Source: Gemmatimonadota bacterium | GTDB lineage: Bacteria > Gemmatimonadota > Gemmatimonadetes > Gemmatimonadales > Gemmatimonadaceae | Assembly (NCBI GenBank): GCA_023249375.1 | Contig: JAHFCT010000008.1 | Span: forward strand, 1-64,000 | Reading direction: 5' to 3' | Length of the DNA: 64,000 nt | In this document: in pieces, positions 55,909-64,000 of the stretch | Layout: every line of letters starts with the position of its first letter | Numbering within the stretch: position 1 is the stretch's first letter | Notes under the pieces: model-generated | What the model saw: only the letters and a program-made list of their open reading frames with translations | Told to the model about the DNA's origin: nothing | Database searches by the model: none | Translations under genes and position numbers: made by a program

Positions 55909-57039
55909 CTAGAAGTTTGCGACCAACCGGACCTGGAACATCTTGTTCGGCGCGATCGCGGCCGCCGGCGCGGTGCCCAGCGTCTCCTGGTAGTCGAAGG
56001 CCACTTGGGCGCGCTTGCTGTGCGCCACGTCGAAAATCAGGGAACTCTCGAAGAGGTGATTCGAGGGTGATGCATCGGTGTTCGGCTTCACAGCGTCGTA
56101 TCGCACCAGCACGCTCACCGGCGACTTCGACTTGCTGTCCGCCAGCTGGAAGGGGCGAATGACGGTCAGGAAGGAGAGCAGACTCCCTGTGACATCCGTG
56201 ACGCTGCGCGGTGACGCGCCCGTGTTGGCGCCGGACTCCGTGCCGTCAATGCGCTGCGAGTAGCCGCCCGCGATCACGAGGTTCGGGTCCTTGATGCCTG
56301 TCCAGACGCCGTAGCGATTCTTCGTCAGTCCCTCGCCGACGGCGCCCACCTGCCCGGTGCCGCCCGTGACGAACTTGCTTGCCCCCGCATTGATGTCGAT
56401 CCACGGCGAGACGGTGAATGTCGTCCAGACACCGTGCTTTCCGGCGGCCAGTGGCGTCAGCGTGAGCCGAGCCGCGTAGCTCTTGAAGCGGTCCGTCTCG
56501 GGGTTGGCGTAGCCATTGCCGTTGGTGACCACGGCGTAGAACTCGCCCTTCTTGTGCGGGAAGTTGAGCTGCGCCGAGGCGCCGACGTCGGCCGAGGAGT
56601 AGTAGCCGAAGCGTTCCGCGGCCACCGTGCCCATCCAGCGCGGCCAGAACGATTCCATGTGCTCGATGGCCACGGTCTGCAGCGCACCCGCGCGCACGAA
56701 GCCGCTGAAGCCGGCCGCATTGGCGGGCTTGTCGTACTGGAGATATGCGTACTTGGTGCGAATCACGTAGCCGACGCCGCTCTGTTGCGCCGAGATGTCC
56801 GGCGTCACCCGAATGCTGAGCCGGTCAGCGACGGGCATGCGGAAGTTCAGGTAGACGCGCTCGAGGTCGAACTTGTTCTGGTTCTGCGCGCCGGCGTTGG
56901 TCTTGTAGCTGAACGCGCCGAACATGAGGCCGGAGAAATCGAGCTTCGTAGGTGCCGGCGCGGACTGCGCGGCAGCCACGCCGGGAAGGACGAAGCCGGC
57001 GAGCGCGGCCACTCGGCGCATGGTGGAGAATACAGACAT
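55909..57039 (-). CDS. Putative phosphate-linked outer-membrane porin
   Basis: The 376 aa product has a signal peptide (RRVAALAGFVLPGVAAAQS) and a beta-barrel-like body of alternating strands ending in MFQVRLVANF, an outer-membrane C-terminal phenylalanine. Segments such as FDLERVYLNFRMPVADRLSI and KLGFVRAGALQTVAIEHM-type strands resemble OprO/OprP-like (phosphate/polyphosphate-selective) porins. It lies 89 bases after pstS's stop and before pstC on the same strand. It is probably the outer-membrane entry for phosphate, but selectivity is inferred. ATG 57021 is an alternative start with a TATTCT hexamer upstream. Confidence 0.7.
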   Translation of the reverse strand: MSVFSTMRRVAALAGFVLPGVAAAQSAPAPTKLDFSGLMFGAFSYKTNAGAQNQNKFDLERVYLNFRMPVADRLSIRVTPDISAQQSGVGYVIRTKYAYLQYDKPANAAGFSGFVRAGALQTVAIEHMESFWPRWMGTVAAERFGYYSSADVGASAQLNFPHKKGEFYAVVTNGNGYANPETDRFKSYAARLTLTPLAAGKHGVWTTFTVSPWIDINAGASKFVTGGTGQVGAVGEGLTKNRYGVWTGIKDPNLVIAGGYSQRIDGTESGANTGASPRSVTDVTGSLLSFLTVIRPFQLADSKSKSPVSVLVRYDAVKPNTDASPSNHLFESSLIFDVAHSKRAQVAFDYQETLGTAPAAAIAPNKMFQVRLVANF

Positions 57040-57128
57040 GAGGTGTTGGGTTGGGGGGAGCGTTTCTTTTGCCGTGCCAAGCGGGAGGAACGGAACTCGC
57101 GGCACGGCTGTCGCCGGGCTTTGAGTGA

Positions 57129-58160
57129 TTATCGGTTCGAGGTCAGCGTTGCTACACGCTTCTCAAGCTGCTTCACGACGTTGCCGGGGAGCGGCGCATA
57201 GTCCAGCGCCGGCGCCGACGCCTGCCCTTCCTTTAGAGCGTACTTGATGAAGTCGGCCAGCTTCTTCGCCTTGCCCGCGTCGGACATCTTCTCGTAGACG
57301 AGCAACCACGTGAACGACGAGATCGGGTACGCCTTCTTGCCCGGCGCATTGACGATCGACACGCGGTAGTCCGTGTCTTTCTCCAGCTTCTTTGCCGCGG
57401 CGGCCGCGGCTTCGGTGATCGCTTCGATGCTGGGCGCCACAAACGCGCCGCTCGCGTTTTGCAGCTCGGCATACGAGAGCTTGTTCTGCCGGGCATACGC
57501 GAGCTCCACGTAGCCAATGGAGCCGGCAATCTGGCGCACCTGGCCGGCGACGCCCTCGTTGCCCTTGCCGCCCAGCCCGACCGGCCACTGCACTTCCTTG
57601 CCCCGGCCCGGGCCAGCGGCCCACGCCGGACTCACGGTCGTCAAATAGTCGGTGAAGATGAAGCTCGTGCCGCTGCCGTCTGAGCGGTGCACCACGAGAA
57701 TGTCCTTGGCGGGCAGCTTGGTGCCCACGTTCAGCGCCGCGATACGCGGGTCGTTCCACTTGGTGATCTTGCCGAGGAAGACGTCGCCGAGCACGGCGCC
57801 CGAGAGTTTGATCGTCTTTTCGGCTTCCGCGAGGTTGTACGTGACGACGACCGCTCCGAGGACCATCGGGAAGTGCAGCACCTTGCCGCCCTTCGCCTTG
57901 GACAGCTCGGCGTCGCTCATCGGCGCGTCGGAGGCGCCGAAGTCAACTGTTTGTTCGGAGAGCTGGCGGATGCCGCCGCCAGAGCCGATGGACTGGTAGT
58001 TGATCCGCACGCCGGCCTTGGCCGCGTAGTCCGAGAACCACTTGGAATAGATGGGATAGGGGAAGGTTGCGCCGGCGCCGGTGAGGTCCACCGACTGGGC
58101 ATTCGCGGCCAGCGTGACGGCCGGAAGAGCGATGAGCGCGGCGAGGGTGCGTAGACGCAC
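57129..58160 (-). CDS. pstS: Phosphate-binding periplasmic protein PstS
   Basis: PstS captures phosphate in the periplasm for the PstCAB transporter. The 343 aa protein has a signal peptide (LRTLAALIALPAVTLAANAQS), then the binding-protein signatures LTGAGATFPYPIYSKW, NYQSIGSGGGIRQL, DFGASDAPMSD and RSDGSGTSFIFTDYL, which contact phosphate. The start GTG 58160 is preceded by GGAG with 6-base spacing; upstream frames would lengthen it without a signal peptide. It is the first gene of the pst operon, with a Pho-box-like site about 100 bases upstream. Confidence 0.97.
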   Translation of the reverse strand: MRLRTLAALIALPAVTLAANAQSVDLTGAGATFPYPIYSKWFSDYAAKAGVRINYQSIGSGGGIRQLSEQTVDFGASDAPMSDAELSKAKGGKVLHFPMVLGAVVVTYNLAEAEKTIKLSGAVLGDVFLGKITKWNDPRIAALNVGTKLPAKDILVVHRSDGSGTSFIFTDYLTTVSPAWAAGPGRGKEVQWPVGLGGKGNEGVAGQVRQIAGSIGYVELAYARQNKLSYAELQNASGAFVAPSIEAITEAAAAAAKKLEKDTDYRVSIVNAPGKKAYPISSFTWLLVYEKMSDAGKAKKLADFIKYALKEGQASAPALDYAPLPGNVVKQLEKRVATLTSNR

Positions 58161-58261
58161 GTTCAACTCCGTGAAGATGTCGAGAGCCTGTCGGGACCAC
58201 CCTGTGCGGTCAGCCGACACGCAGGATGATGCTGGGCAACGGTCGCCTTCCCGTTTCGGTC

Positions 58262-58279
58262 GTGTAACGATCGTGCCAC
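58262..58279. promoter_or_regulatory. Pho-box-like pair between pstS and chemoreceptor gene
   Basis: GTGTAAC-GATC-GTGCCAC shows the 7-4-7 spacing seen in the array at 55851-55890. It lies in the 220-base divergent gap between pstS (minus) and the chemoreceptor (plus), about 100 bases from each start. It could serve either gene or both. Confidence 0.4.
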
Positions 58280-58380
58280 ACCGCTCAAGAACTGCACCGG
58301 TCATACCGAAGTAGATCTGTAGGAATTCCCTGACGACGCGTCCCCTGCGACAACCTCGAACACGCCCAGCCCTCTCTCCT

Positions 58381-60339
58381 GTGCTCAAGAACCTGTCTGT
58401 CTCTCGGAAGATCTACGCGGCCCTCGGGCTCGCGATCTTCGCCGGTGTCTTCAGCGCCGCTGCCGTCCTGTACCGCCAGCGCGCCGACGCCGCGTCGTAT
58501 CGCTCCATCATTGACACGAAGCTGGAGGCCCGCCGGCTTGCCGTTCAATCGCAGTTCACGTTGCTGCGCCAGGTGCAGGAGTGGAAGAACGTCCTCATTC
58601 GCGGCCATGTGCCGGAGATGCGAGCGAAGTACGAGGACGCGCTTCGCAAGGAAGCCATCGTCGTGAACGCCACGGCGGACTCTCTGCGTCGCCTGACGAC
58701 GGACTCCACGGCCCTGCGCCTCGCTGACGATTTCGCGGCCGCGCATACCAAGCTCTCCGAGGGCTACGAAGGAGCGCTCAAGGTGTTCGACGCCGCCGAC
58801 GGGAAGAACTACCAGGTGGCCGACAGCATGATGAAGGGCCGCGACCGCGCTCCGGTGGCAACGCTCGATACGCTGGCCGCGCGCATGAGCCTGATCGCCG
58901 AAGACGGGATACAGGCGCAAAACGCGTCCGCCGCGCGCGCGCGCTGGGTGCTATCGATCATCGTCGTCGCGCTGATGGCCGTCGTGGCATTCCTTGGTTG
59001 GCGCATGGGCCGCGCGCTCACGCGCCGGCTGGCCGTGGTGACGTCGCGCGTCGATGAGCTGCGCACGCAGGATCTCGCGTCGCTCGCCGCAGCCGCCAAG
59101 TCGATGGCGGCGGGTGATCTCGACGCGACCGTCGCCTGTCGCACCGAGCCGGTGCGGGACGACGCACGCGATGAAATAGGCCATCTGGCCGCGACCCTGA
59201 ACCACATGATTGAAAGCACGCGGGACACGGTGTCGGCATTTGACGCGGCGAACACTATTCTGCGCCGGCTCGTTGACGAGACGGGGACGCTCATCGCGGC
59301 GGCGCGACGCGGCCAACTGCAGGTGCGCGGCGACGCCCGGGCATTTGCCGGTGGTTACCACGCGCTCGTGTCGGGCTTCAATCAAACGCTGGACGCGGTC
59401 ACAGGCCCCATCACCGAAGCGTCGCAGGTGCTCGATCAGGTGGCCGCTCGCGACCTCACCGTTCGCATGACCGGCGACTATCAGGGTGATCACGCGGCCA
59501 TCAAGCGCGCGGTGAACACCGTGACGGAGACTCTCGACGCAGCGTTCGGTGAGATTGCCGGCGCTGCGGAGCAGGTGGCAGGCGCGGCTGGCCAGATCGC
59601 GTCCGGCGCCCAGTCGCTGGCGTCAGGGTCATCGGCGCAAGCAGCGTCGCTCGAGGAGATCGGCGCGAGCCTGCACGAACTCAACAGCATGAGTGGATCC
59701 AATGCCGACAACGCCGCGGCCGCGCAAGGCATGACCACCACGGCGCGCGACGGCGCCACCGCCGGCGTGGCGCAGATGGACAAGGTGTCGCAGGCGATGG
59801 GCAAGATTCGCGCGAGCGCCGATAGCACGGCACGCATCGTCAAGACGATTGATGAAATCGCATTCCAGACGAACCTGCTGGCACTAAACGCCGCCGTCGA
59901 GGCGGCCCGCGCCGGCGATGCCGGGAAGGGTTTCGCCGTCGTCGCCGAAGAGGTGCGTAACCTCGCGATTCGCGCGGCCGAAGCGGCCAAGCAGACGGCG
60001 CTGCTCATCGAACAGGCGGTGGCGGATTCGAAACAGGGTGCAGAACTCGGCGCGGCCGCGTTCAGGCAACTGGGCGACATCGACAACAGCGTCTCGAAGG
60101 TGAGCGGCATGATCAGCGAAATCGCCGAGGCGAGCGACGTGCAGCGCCGCGGCGTGAAGCAGATCGCGGTTGCGATCGAGCGGCTCAACGATCTCACGCA
60201 ACAGTCTGCCGCCAGCTCGGAAGAGTCGGCGGCGGCCGCCGAGGAGCTCTCGAGCCAGGCGCACACGGTGCAGGGGCTGGTCTCCAGCTTCCAGATCAGC
60301 GCGGCCATGCACGCGCGGCGGCCGATGCGGGTGGCGTAG
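58381..60339 (+). CDS. Methyl-accepting chemotaxis protein
   Basis: The 652 aa receptor has an N-terminal membrane segment ([20 protein letters not shown]), a periplasmic helical four-helix-bundle-like sensor (about 45-180), a second membrane segment ([19 protein letters not shown]), HAMP-like regions (about 200-390) and a cytoplasmic signalling domain whose hairpin tip reads [20 protein letters not shown], followed by [11 protein letters not shown]. It relays ligand signals to CheA/CheW (not in this window). Start is GTG 58381. Divergence from pstS suggests phosphate-related sensing, but the ligand is unknown. Confidence 0.93.
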   Translation: MLKNLSVSRKIYAALGLAIFAGVFSAAAVLYRQRADAASYRSIIDTKLEARRLAVQSQFTLLRQVQEWKNVLIRGHVPEMRAKYEDALRKEAIVVNATADSLRRLTTDSTALRLADDFAAAHTKLSEGYEGALKVFDAADGKNYQVADSMMKGRDRAPVATLDTLAARMSLIAEDGIQAQNASAARARWVLSIIVVALMAVVAFLGWRMGRALTRRLAVVTSRVDELRTQDLASLAAAAKSMAAGDLDATVACRTEPVRDDARDEIGHLAATLNHMIESTRDTVSAFDAANTILRRLVDETGTLIAAARRGQLQVRGDARAFAGGYHALVSGFNQTLDAVTGPITEASQVLDQVAARDLTVRMTGDYQGDHAAIKRAVNTVTETLDAAFGEIAGAAEQVAGAAGQIASGAQSLASGSSAQAASLEEIGASLHELNSMSGSNADNAAAAQGMTTTARDGATAGVAQMDKVSQAMGKIRASADSTARIVKTIDEIAFQTNLLALNAAVEAARAGDAGKGFAVVAEEVRNLAIRAAEAAKQTALLIEQAVADSKQGAELGAAAFRQLGDIDNSVSKVSGMISEIAEASDVQRRGVKQIAVAIERLNDLTQQSAASSEESAAAAEELSSQAHTVQGLVSSFQISAAMHARRPMRVA

Positions 60340-60362
60340 ACATCACCGGCCGAATCGCACGG

Positions 60363-60388
60363 CGGGCGTGAGCATCAGCTCACGCCCG
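60363..60388. terminator. Bidirectional hairpin between chemoreceptor and phoR
   Basis: CGGGCGTGAGC and GCTCACGCCCG make a perfect 11-bp stem with loop ATCA in the 80-base gap between two convergent genes. It can end transcription from both sides; no T tract is present on either side. Confidence 0.6.
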
Positions 60389-60419
60389 TCTGGCATTCCG
60401 GTCCCGCATCTCCCCGAAC

Positions 60420-62135
60420 TCAGCTGCGGGTCGGTGGCGGATCGGGGAACCACGCGGTCACGGTCGTTCCCTCACCTTCAACGCTCTCGGCGCGTACGCG
60501 GCCGCCGTGCGCGTCGACGAGATGCTTGACGATGGAAAGACCGAGGCCCGTGCCACCCTGCTCGCGCGAACGCGCGGGGTCGGCGCGATAGAAGCGTTCG
60601 AAAATGCGAGGCAGGTGCTCGGCGGCGATGCCGCAGCCCGTGTCACGCACGCTCACGGTGACGCCGTTGTTGACCCGCTCGGCGCGCAGCGTCACGCCCC
60701 CGTGCGTGGTGTGGCGCACGGCGTTCTCCACGAGGTTGCCAACGATCTGCCGCAGGGCGACCGGATCGGCGAACACGGTGCGCGCCGCATCGTTCAGTGT
60801 GACGTCAAACCGGATGCCCTTGCGGTCCGCGGACGCGCGCGCCGTGGCCACGTCGTCCGCGAGCACCGCGGTGATGTCGACGGTTTGCGGTTCGGGCACC
60901 CAGCCGCCGGACTCGATGCGTGACAAGTCGAGGAGGTCGTCCACGAGGCGCTGCATGCGGCGCGTGTGTGTGGCGATGCTCTGCGCGAACTGGCGCCGAA
61001 TATCGACGGGCGGATCATCGTCGGCGAGGGTCTCGGCGAAACCGCGAACGACGGTCAGTGGCGTCTTGAGTTCATGCGACACGTTGGCCACGAAATCGCG
61101 GCGCACGGTTTCGAGGCGGCGCAGGCGCGTGAGGTCGAGCAGCGCGAGCACCGCGCCGCCGTGCTCGAGCGGCCGGGCCGTGAGATTGAGAATCTTGCCG
61201 TGGAGCGTGAGCTCGAGATCGGACACGGTTGCGCCGGCGAGCGCGGCCGCCATCGCGTCGCGGAATCCGCGGTCGCGAGGGAGCAGCTCGGCACCGAACG
61301 GGAGCGGCGCGCGAAGCCCGAGAAGTCCGCGCGCGTGCTCATTCATCCGCACCACCTGCTGCCGCCCATCCAGCGCGAGAATGCCCTCGTTCAGTGATTC
61401 GGCAAGTTCGCGCACCAGTGTCTCTTCGGCGCGGAGCGCGTCCACGCGCGCGCTCAGCTGCTCGGCGAGACGGCTGACGGCGACTGCCAGGTCGCCCACC
61501 TCGCCGGGGGCGGCGCGCGCCGGCCGCTGGCTGAAATCGCCCGTCGCGAGCGCACGCGCCACCGCGCTGAGCTCCACCACCGGCTGCGATACGCTGCGGG
61601 CGAAGAACCACGAAAGGATGGTGGCGACGAGCAGCGCGGCCAGCCCGGCAAATGCGACGTCCTGACGAGCGGCACTCACGATCCCGTCCAGCGACGTCGT
61701 CGCCAACGAGACGCGAGCAAAGCCGAGCGGCGTTCGCACCGCCACGTACAGTTCATCATTGCCCGCCGACGCACTGTGGCGTCGCGATGACCCGACACCG
61801 TCCGTGCGCGCCGCGACGATCTCGGGCCGCGTAGCATGATTCTCGAGCTGATCGAGTTCGGGGTGGTCAAACTCCGAGTCACCGATCACACGCCCCGTGG
61901 AGTCCACCAGTGTCACGCGATGCTGCGATTCGCGGCCGAGCCGATTGGCGAGCGCGTCGGCATCGATCCCCGGCGTCCACTCGCCGGCGACGAGGCGGGC
62001 CTCCGTCGTGAGCCGCGCGGTCGTCTCCGCCGTCAGCCGCTGTCCGAGCTTGCGGTCGACCTGCACGATCATCAAGACGACGAGCACACCGACGACGCCG
62101 AGCGCGCCGAGGAGCAGGCGATGCGCGAGCTTCAT
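60420..62135 (-). CDS. phoR: Sensor histidine kinase, PhoR-like
   Basis: The 571 aa kinase has two membrane segments (LLLGALGVVGVLVVLMIV and about 160-178) around a periplasmic sensor of about 130 residues, a HAMP domain (about 180-235), a PAS-like domain (about 240-335), the HisKA helix with His354 in ANVSHELKTPLTVVRGFAET, and an ATPase domain with LVENAVRHT, DTGCGIA, FERFYRAD and GGTGLGLSIV. PhoR phosphorylates PhoB when phosphate is low. The ATG overlaps the stop of the regulator as ATGA, and the pair lies beside the Pst genes, which supports the assignment. Confidence 0.85.
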   Translation of the reverse strand: MKLAHRLLLGALGVVGVLVVLMIVQVDRKLGQRLTAETTARLTTEARLVAGEWTPGIDADALANRLGRESQHRVTLVDSTGRVIGDSEFDHPELDQLENHATRPEIVAARTDGVGSSRRHSASAGNDELYVAVRTPLGFARVSLATTSLDGIVSAARQDVAFAGLAALLVATILSWFFARSVSQPVVELSAVARALATGDFSQRPARAAPGEVGDLAVAVSRLAEQLSARVDALRAEETLVRELAESLNEGILALDGRQQVVRMNEHARGLLGLRAPLPFGAELLPRDRGFRDAMAAALAGATVSDLELTLHGKILNLTARPLEHGGAVLALLDLTRLRRLETVRRDFVANVSHELKTPLTVVRGFAETLADDDPPVDIRRQFAQSIATHTRRMQRLVDDLLDLSRIESGGWVPEPQTVDITAVLADDVATARASADRKGIRFDVTLNDAARTVFADPVALRQIVGNLVENAVRHTTHGGVTLRAERVNNGVTVSVRDTGCGIAAEHLPRIFERFYRADPARSREQGGTGLGLSIVKHLVDAHGGRVRAESVEGEGTTVTAWFPDPPPTRS

Positions 62136-62839
62136 GGGTTCCGTGGCGCCGTAAGGCGATAGCCAAAGCCGCGCACCGTCTCAATCAGGTCGCCAGCGGT
62201 GGCGAGCTTGGCGCGCAGCCGCTGCACGTGCATGTCCACGGTTCGCGTCTGGATGTCGGGTGCCGCCTCCCACACCGCCTCGAGCAGCTGGGCGCGTCCC
62301 TGCACGCGGCCGCGGCGCTCCGCGAGCAGGAGGAGCAGCTTGTACTCGGTTGGCGTGAGTTCGACATTGGCGCCGTGCACGGTGACTGTGTGCGCCGCGC
62401 GGTCGATCGTCAGCGTGCCGACCGTAAGCAGGTCGCCAGCCGCGGGGGACGCGGCGCTTCGCCGCAAGATGGCGCGCACGCGCAGCACAAGCTCCTGCGG
62501 GCTGAACGGCTTGGTCAGGTAATCGTCGGCGCCGAGGGAGAGCCCCTTGATGCGGTCGGGTTCCTCCTTGCGCGCCGTCAGCATGAGCACGGCGATGCTC
62601 GCCGTCGACGCATCGGCGTGCAGTTGCTCGAGGACTTCGAACCCCGAGAGGCCCGGGAGCATCAAGTCGAGCACGATGAGCGCCGGCCGTTCGCGGCGCG
62701 CCGCGGCGAGCGCCTCGGCGCCACTGGCCGCCGTTGCGACGCGGTAGCCGGCTTTGGCGAGATGGTACGCGACGAGCGCGACGATGTCGGGCTCGTCGTC
62801 GACAACGAGAATGCGGTCCTTGGGGGCGCTCTCGCTCAC
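62132..62839 (-). CDS. phoB: OmpR/PhoB-family response regulator
   Basis: The 235 aa regulator has a receiver domain (ILVVDDEPDIVALVAYHLAK, phospho-acceptor in LIVLDLMLPGLSG, Lys in LTKPF) and an OmpR/PhoB winged helix (ELTPTEYKLLLLLAERRGR, then IQTRTVDMHVQRLRAKL). GTG 62839 overlaps the udk stop as GTGA, and the gene precedes the PhoR-like kinase. The Pst neighbourhood makes PhoB the best assignment, and the 11-base direct repeats nearby are candidate targets, possibly including its own promoter region. Confidence 0.87.
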   Translation of the reverse strand: MSESAPKDRILVVDDEPDIVALVAYHLAKAGYRVATAASGAEALAAARRERPALIVLDLMLPGLSGFEVLEQLHADASTASIAVLMLTARKEEPDRIKGLSLGADDYLTKPFSPQELVLRVRAILRRSAASPAAGDLLTVGTLTIDRAAHTVTVHGANVELTPTEYKLLLLLAERRGRVQGRAQLLEAVWEAAPDIQTRTVDMHVQRLRAKLATAGDLIETVRGFGYRLTAPRNP

Positions 62840-63462
62840 GTTGGCTGTCCCTGCAACCGGCGCAGGATCGTGGCGATGATCAGGTCGATGGCCACGGCGT
62901 TGTGCCCGCCGCGCGGAATCACGAGATCGGCGTAACGCTTGCTGGGCTCGACGAACTGCAGATGCATGGGCTGCACGGTGGTGAGGTACTGGTCGAGAAT
63001 CTCCTCGAGCGGACGGCCGCGCACCTTCATGTCGCGGCGAATGCGCCGGATCAAACGCTCGTCGGCGTCGGTGTCCACGAAAACCTTCACGTCGCAGCGT
63101 TCGCGCACGCGCTGGTCGACGAAGAGCAGGATGCCGTCGAGGACGATGACGTCGGCTGGCGCGACGGGCTTCGACTCTTCCGCGCGCAGGTGCCGCACGA
63201 AATCATAGACCGGCTTGTCGATGGGCACGCGCGCGGCGAGCTGGTCGAGATGATGCACGAGCAGGTTGGTGTCGAACGACTCGGGATGGTCCCAGTTGAC
63301 CTTGCGGCGTTCGTCGAGGGAGAGCTCGACGAAGTTGCGGTAGTAGGCGTCCATGTCGATGAACGCGACCGACGCGGGGGTCAGCGCTTCGGCGATGCGC
63401 CGCGCCACGGTGGACTTGCCTGAGCCGGTGCCGCCGGCGATGCCGATGATGAGTGGCTTCAT
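62836..63462 (-). CDS. udk: Uridine kinase
   Basis: Uridine kinase phosphorylates uridine or cytidine in pyrimidine salvage. The 208 aa protein has Walker A GIAGGTGSGKSTVARRI, DMDAYYRN, WDHPESFD, and the conserved PADVIVLDGILLFVD and RRIRRDMKVRGR segments. ATG 63462 is the start. It is the first gene of a unit with phoB and phoR, joined by four-base overlaps, an unusual partner for a two-component system. Confidence 0.94.
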   Translation of the reverse strand: MKPLIIGIAGGTGSGKSTVARRIAEALTPASVAFIDMDAYYRNFVELSLDERRKVNWDHPESFDTNLLVHHLDQLAARVPIDKPVYDFVRHLRAEESKPVAPADVIVLDGILLFVDQRVRERCDVKVFVDTDADERLIRRIRRDMKVRGRPLEEILDQYLTTVQPMHLQFVEPSKRYADLVIPRGGHNAVAIDLIIATILRRLQGQPT

Positions 63463-63529
63463 TGGGTGCGGAGAACCAGAACCGAACCAGAACGATGTCC
63501 GCGAAGTGGCGGCTCTGATAGTGGTGGGG

Positions 63530-63547
63530 ATGTCACGACTCTGTATC
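63530..63547. promoter_or_regulatory. Possible Pho-box-like pair upstream of udk-phoB and the nucleotidase
   Basis: ATGTCAC-GACT-CTGTATC has the 7-4-7 spacing and shares its first unit with the array at 55851. It lies 68 bases before the udk start (minus) and 103 bases before the nucleotidase start (plus). Only two units are present, so chance similarity cannot be excluded. Confidence 0.3.
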
Positions 63548-63635
63548 GGCGGAGCGGAGGATGGCTAAGGTTGCGGCGCAGCGCCGAGTGCCGTCAACCG
63601 GCGCCGAGGACCGCTCCCACGGGAGCTAGCGACAC

Positions 63636-63641
63636 TATAGT
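63636..63641 (+). promoter_or_regulatory. Candidate -10 element of the nucleotidase gene
   Basis: TATAGT ends 8 bases before ATG 63650, so a transcript from it would have almost no leader. No ribosome-binding site is visible in between (TTTGTTCC). No clear -35 element was found at the usual distance. Confidence 0.45.
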
Positions 63642-63649
63642 TTTGTTCC

Positions 63650-64000
63650 ATGTTGCCATCGGCCCGCGCGGCGCTCCTTGCGAGCGCCGCAGTCGTCTTC
63701 GTCCCGCCTGCCCTGCGCGCGCAGGGAATCCCCGTCGACCTCGTCGTCGCGGCTACCTCCGACGTGCACGGACGGCTGCGTGCGTGGGACTACTTTGCCG
63801 ACTCCGCCGAGACAACGCGCGGGCTCGCGCGGCTCGCCACCGCCGTCGACTCGCTGCGCGCGGCCAACCCCGGGCGCGTGATTCTGCTCGACGGCGGCGA
63901 TCTGCTGCAGGGCAACCCGATGACCTTTGTCGCGTCGCGCACGCTGCGCCGGCCTCACCCGGTGATCGCCGCGATGAACGCGATGCAGTACGACGCGGCG
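63650..64000 (+). CDS. 5'-nucleotidase/2',3'-cyclic phosphodiesterase-like metallophosphoesterase (N-terminal part)
   Basis: The first 117 codons run off the right edge. A signal peptide (AALLASAAVVFVPPALRAQ) is followed by the metallophosphoesterase opening VVAATSDVHGRLRAW, whose DxHG provides metal ligands, and by RVILLDGGDLLQGNPM (GDxxQGxP), which fits UshA/CpdB-like exported nucleotidases. These release phosphate from nucleotides in the periplasm and are often under PhoB control, in line with the neighbouring phosphate genes. Confidence 0.85.
   Translation, partial: MLPSARAALLASAAVVFVPPALRAQGIPVDLVVAATSDVHGRLRAWDYFADSAETTRGLARLATAVDSLRAANPGRVILLDGGDLLQGNPMTFVASRTLRRPHPVIAAMNAMQYDAA

Overview
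The window is high-GC bacterial chromosome with tightly packed genes. Many stop and start codons overlap by 1-4 bases (ATGA, GTGA, TGATG), and GTG/TTG starts are common. A Sec-exported clade II nosZ cluster, LPS-core-like enzymes, outer-membrane beta-barrels and a full Clp/Lon/DnaK set indicate a Gram-negative, diderm, aerobic or microaerobic bacterium. The best guess is a member of Gemmatimonadota; this is an inference from gene content and style, not proven. No integrase, transposase, phage gene or CRISPR array was seen.

Layout. 1-6.4 kb: the start of a cystathionine gamma-synthase-like gene, a response regulator with a variant HD-GYP domain, a degenerate acyl-AMP ligase, then glmM-glmS for UDP-GlcNAc supply. 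6.4-12.3 kb: a DUF2306-like membrane protein, a small beta-barrel and a TetR regulator diverging around an AT-rich palindrome, a TPR membrane protein, dtd, metZ and maf. 12-19 kb: a nitrous oxide reductase operon (nosZ, a membrane protein, nosL-nosD-nosF-nosY, a cupredoxin lipoprotein) with a divergent NsrR-like Rrf2 regulator. No nosR, nosG/H or cytochrome genes are present. 19-23 kb: an overlapping operon of an FHA-GAF-class III cyclase, a KdkA-like sugar kinase and a heptosyltransferase-like GT9. 23-29.7 kb: trpE, a large outer-membrane protein, a PilB-type ATPase fused to a receiver domain, and a Nudix hydrolase.

29.7-41.1 kb is a minus-strand protein quality control block: engB-lon, clpP-clpX, tig, a tRNA-Leu, a Deg-type protease and dnaK. 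41.5-64 kb is dominated by phosphate: a PhoU-like DUF47 protein with a Pit transporter, ppk, two GT4 glycosyltransferases and a PAP2 phosphatase, ppx, and pstS-porin-pstC-pstA-pstB-pstB-phoU. A chemoreceptor diverges from pstS; then come udk-phoB-phoR and the start of a 5'-nucleotidase-like gene. Direct repeats with 11-bp spacing, resembling Pho boxes, occur at four points in this region. Together these genes could import, store (polyphosphate), mobilise and sense phosphate, and perhaps replace phospholipid with glycolipid.

Two loci carry tandem copies of a 7-bp unit related to GCCATCT. Several genes have a -10-like hexamer only 6-8 bases before the start codon, suggesting leaderless transcripts. 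Most candidate terminators are strong GC hairpins without a T tract; only the one after clpX has one.
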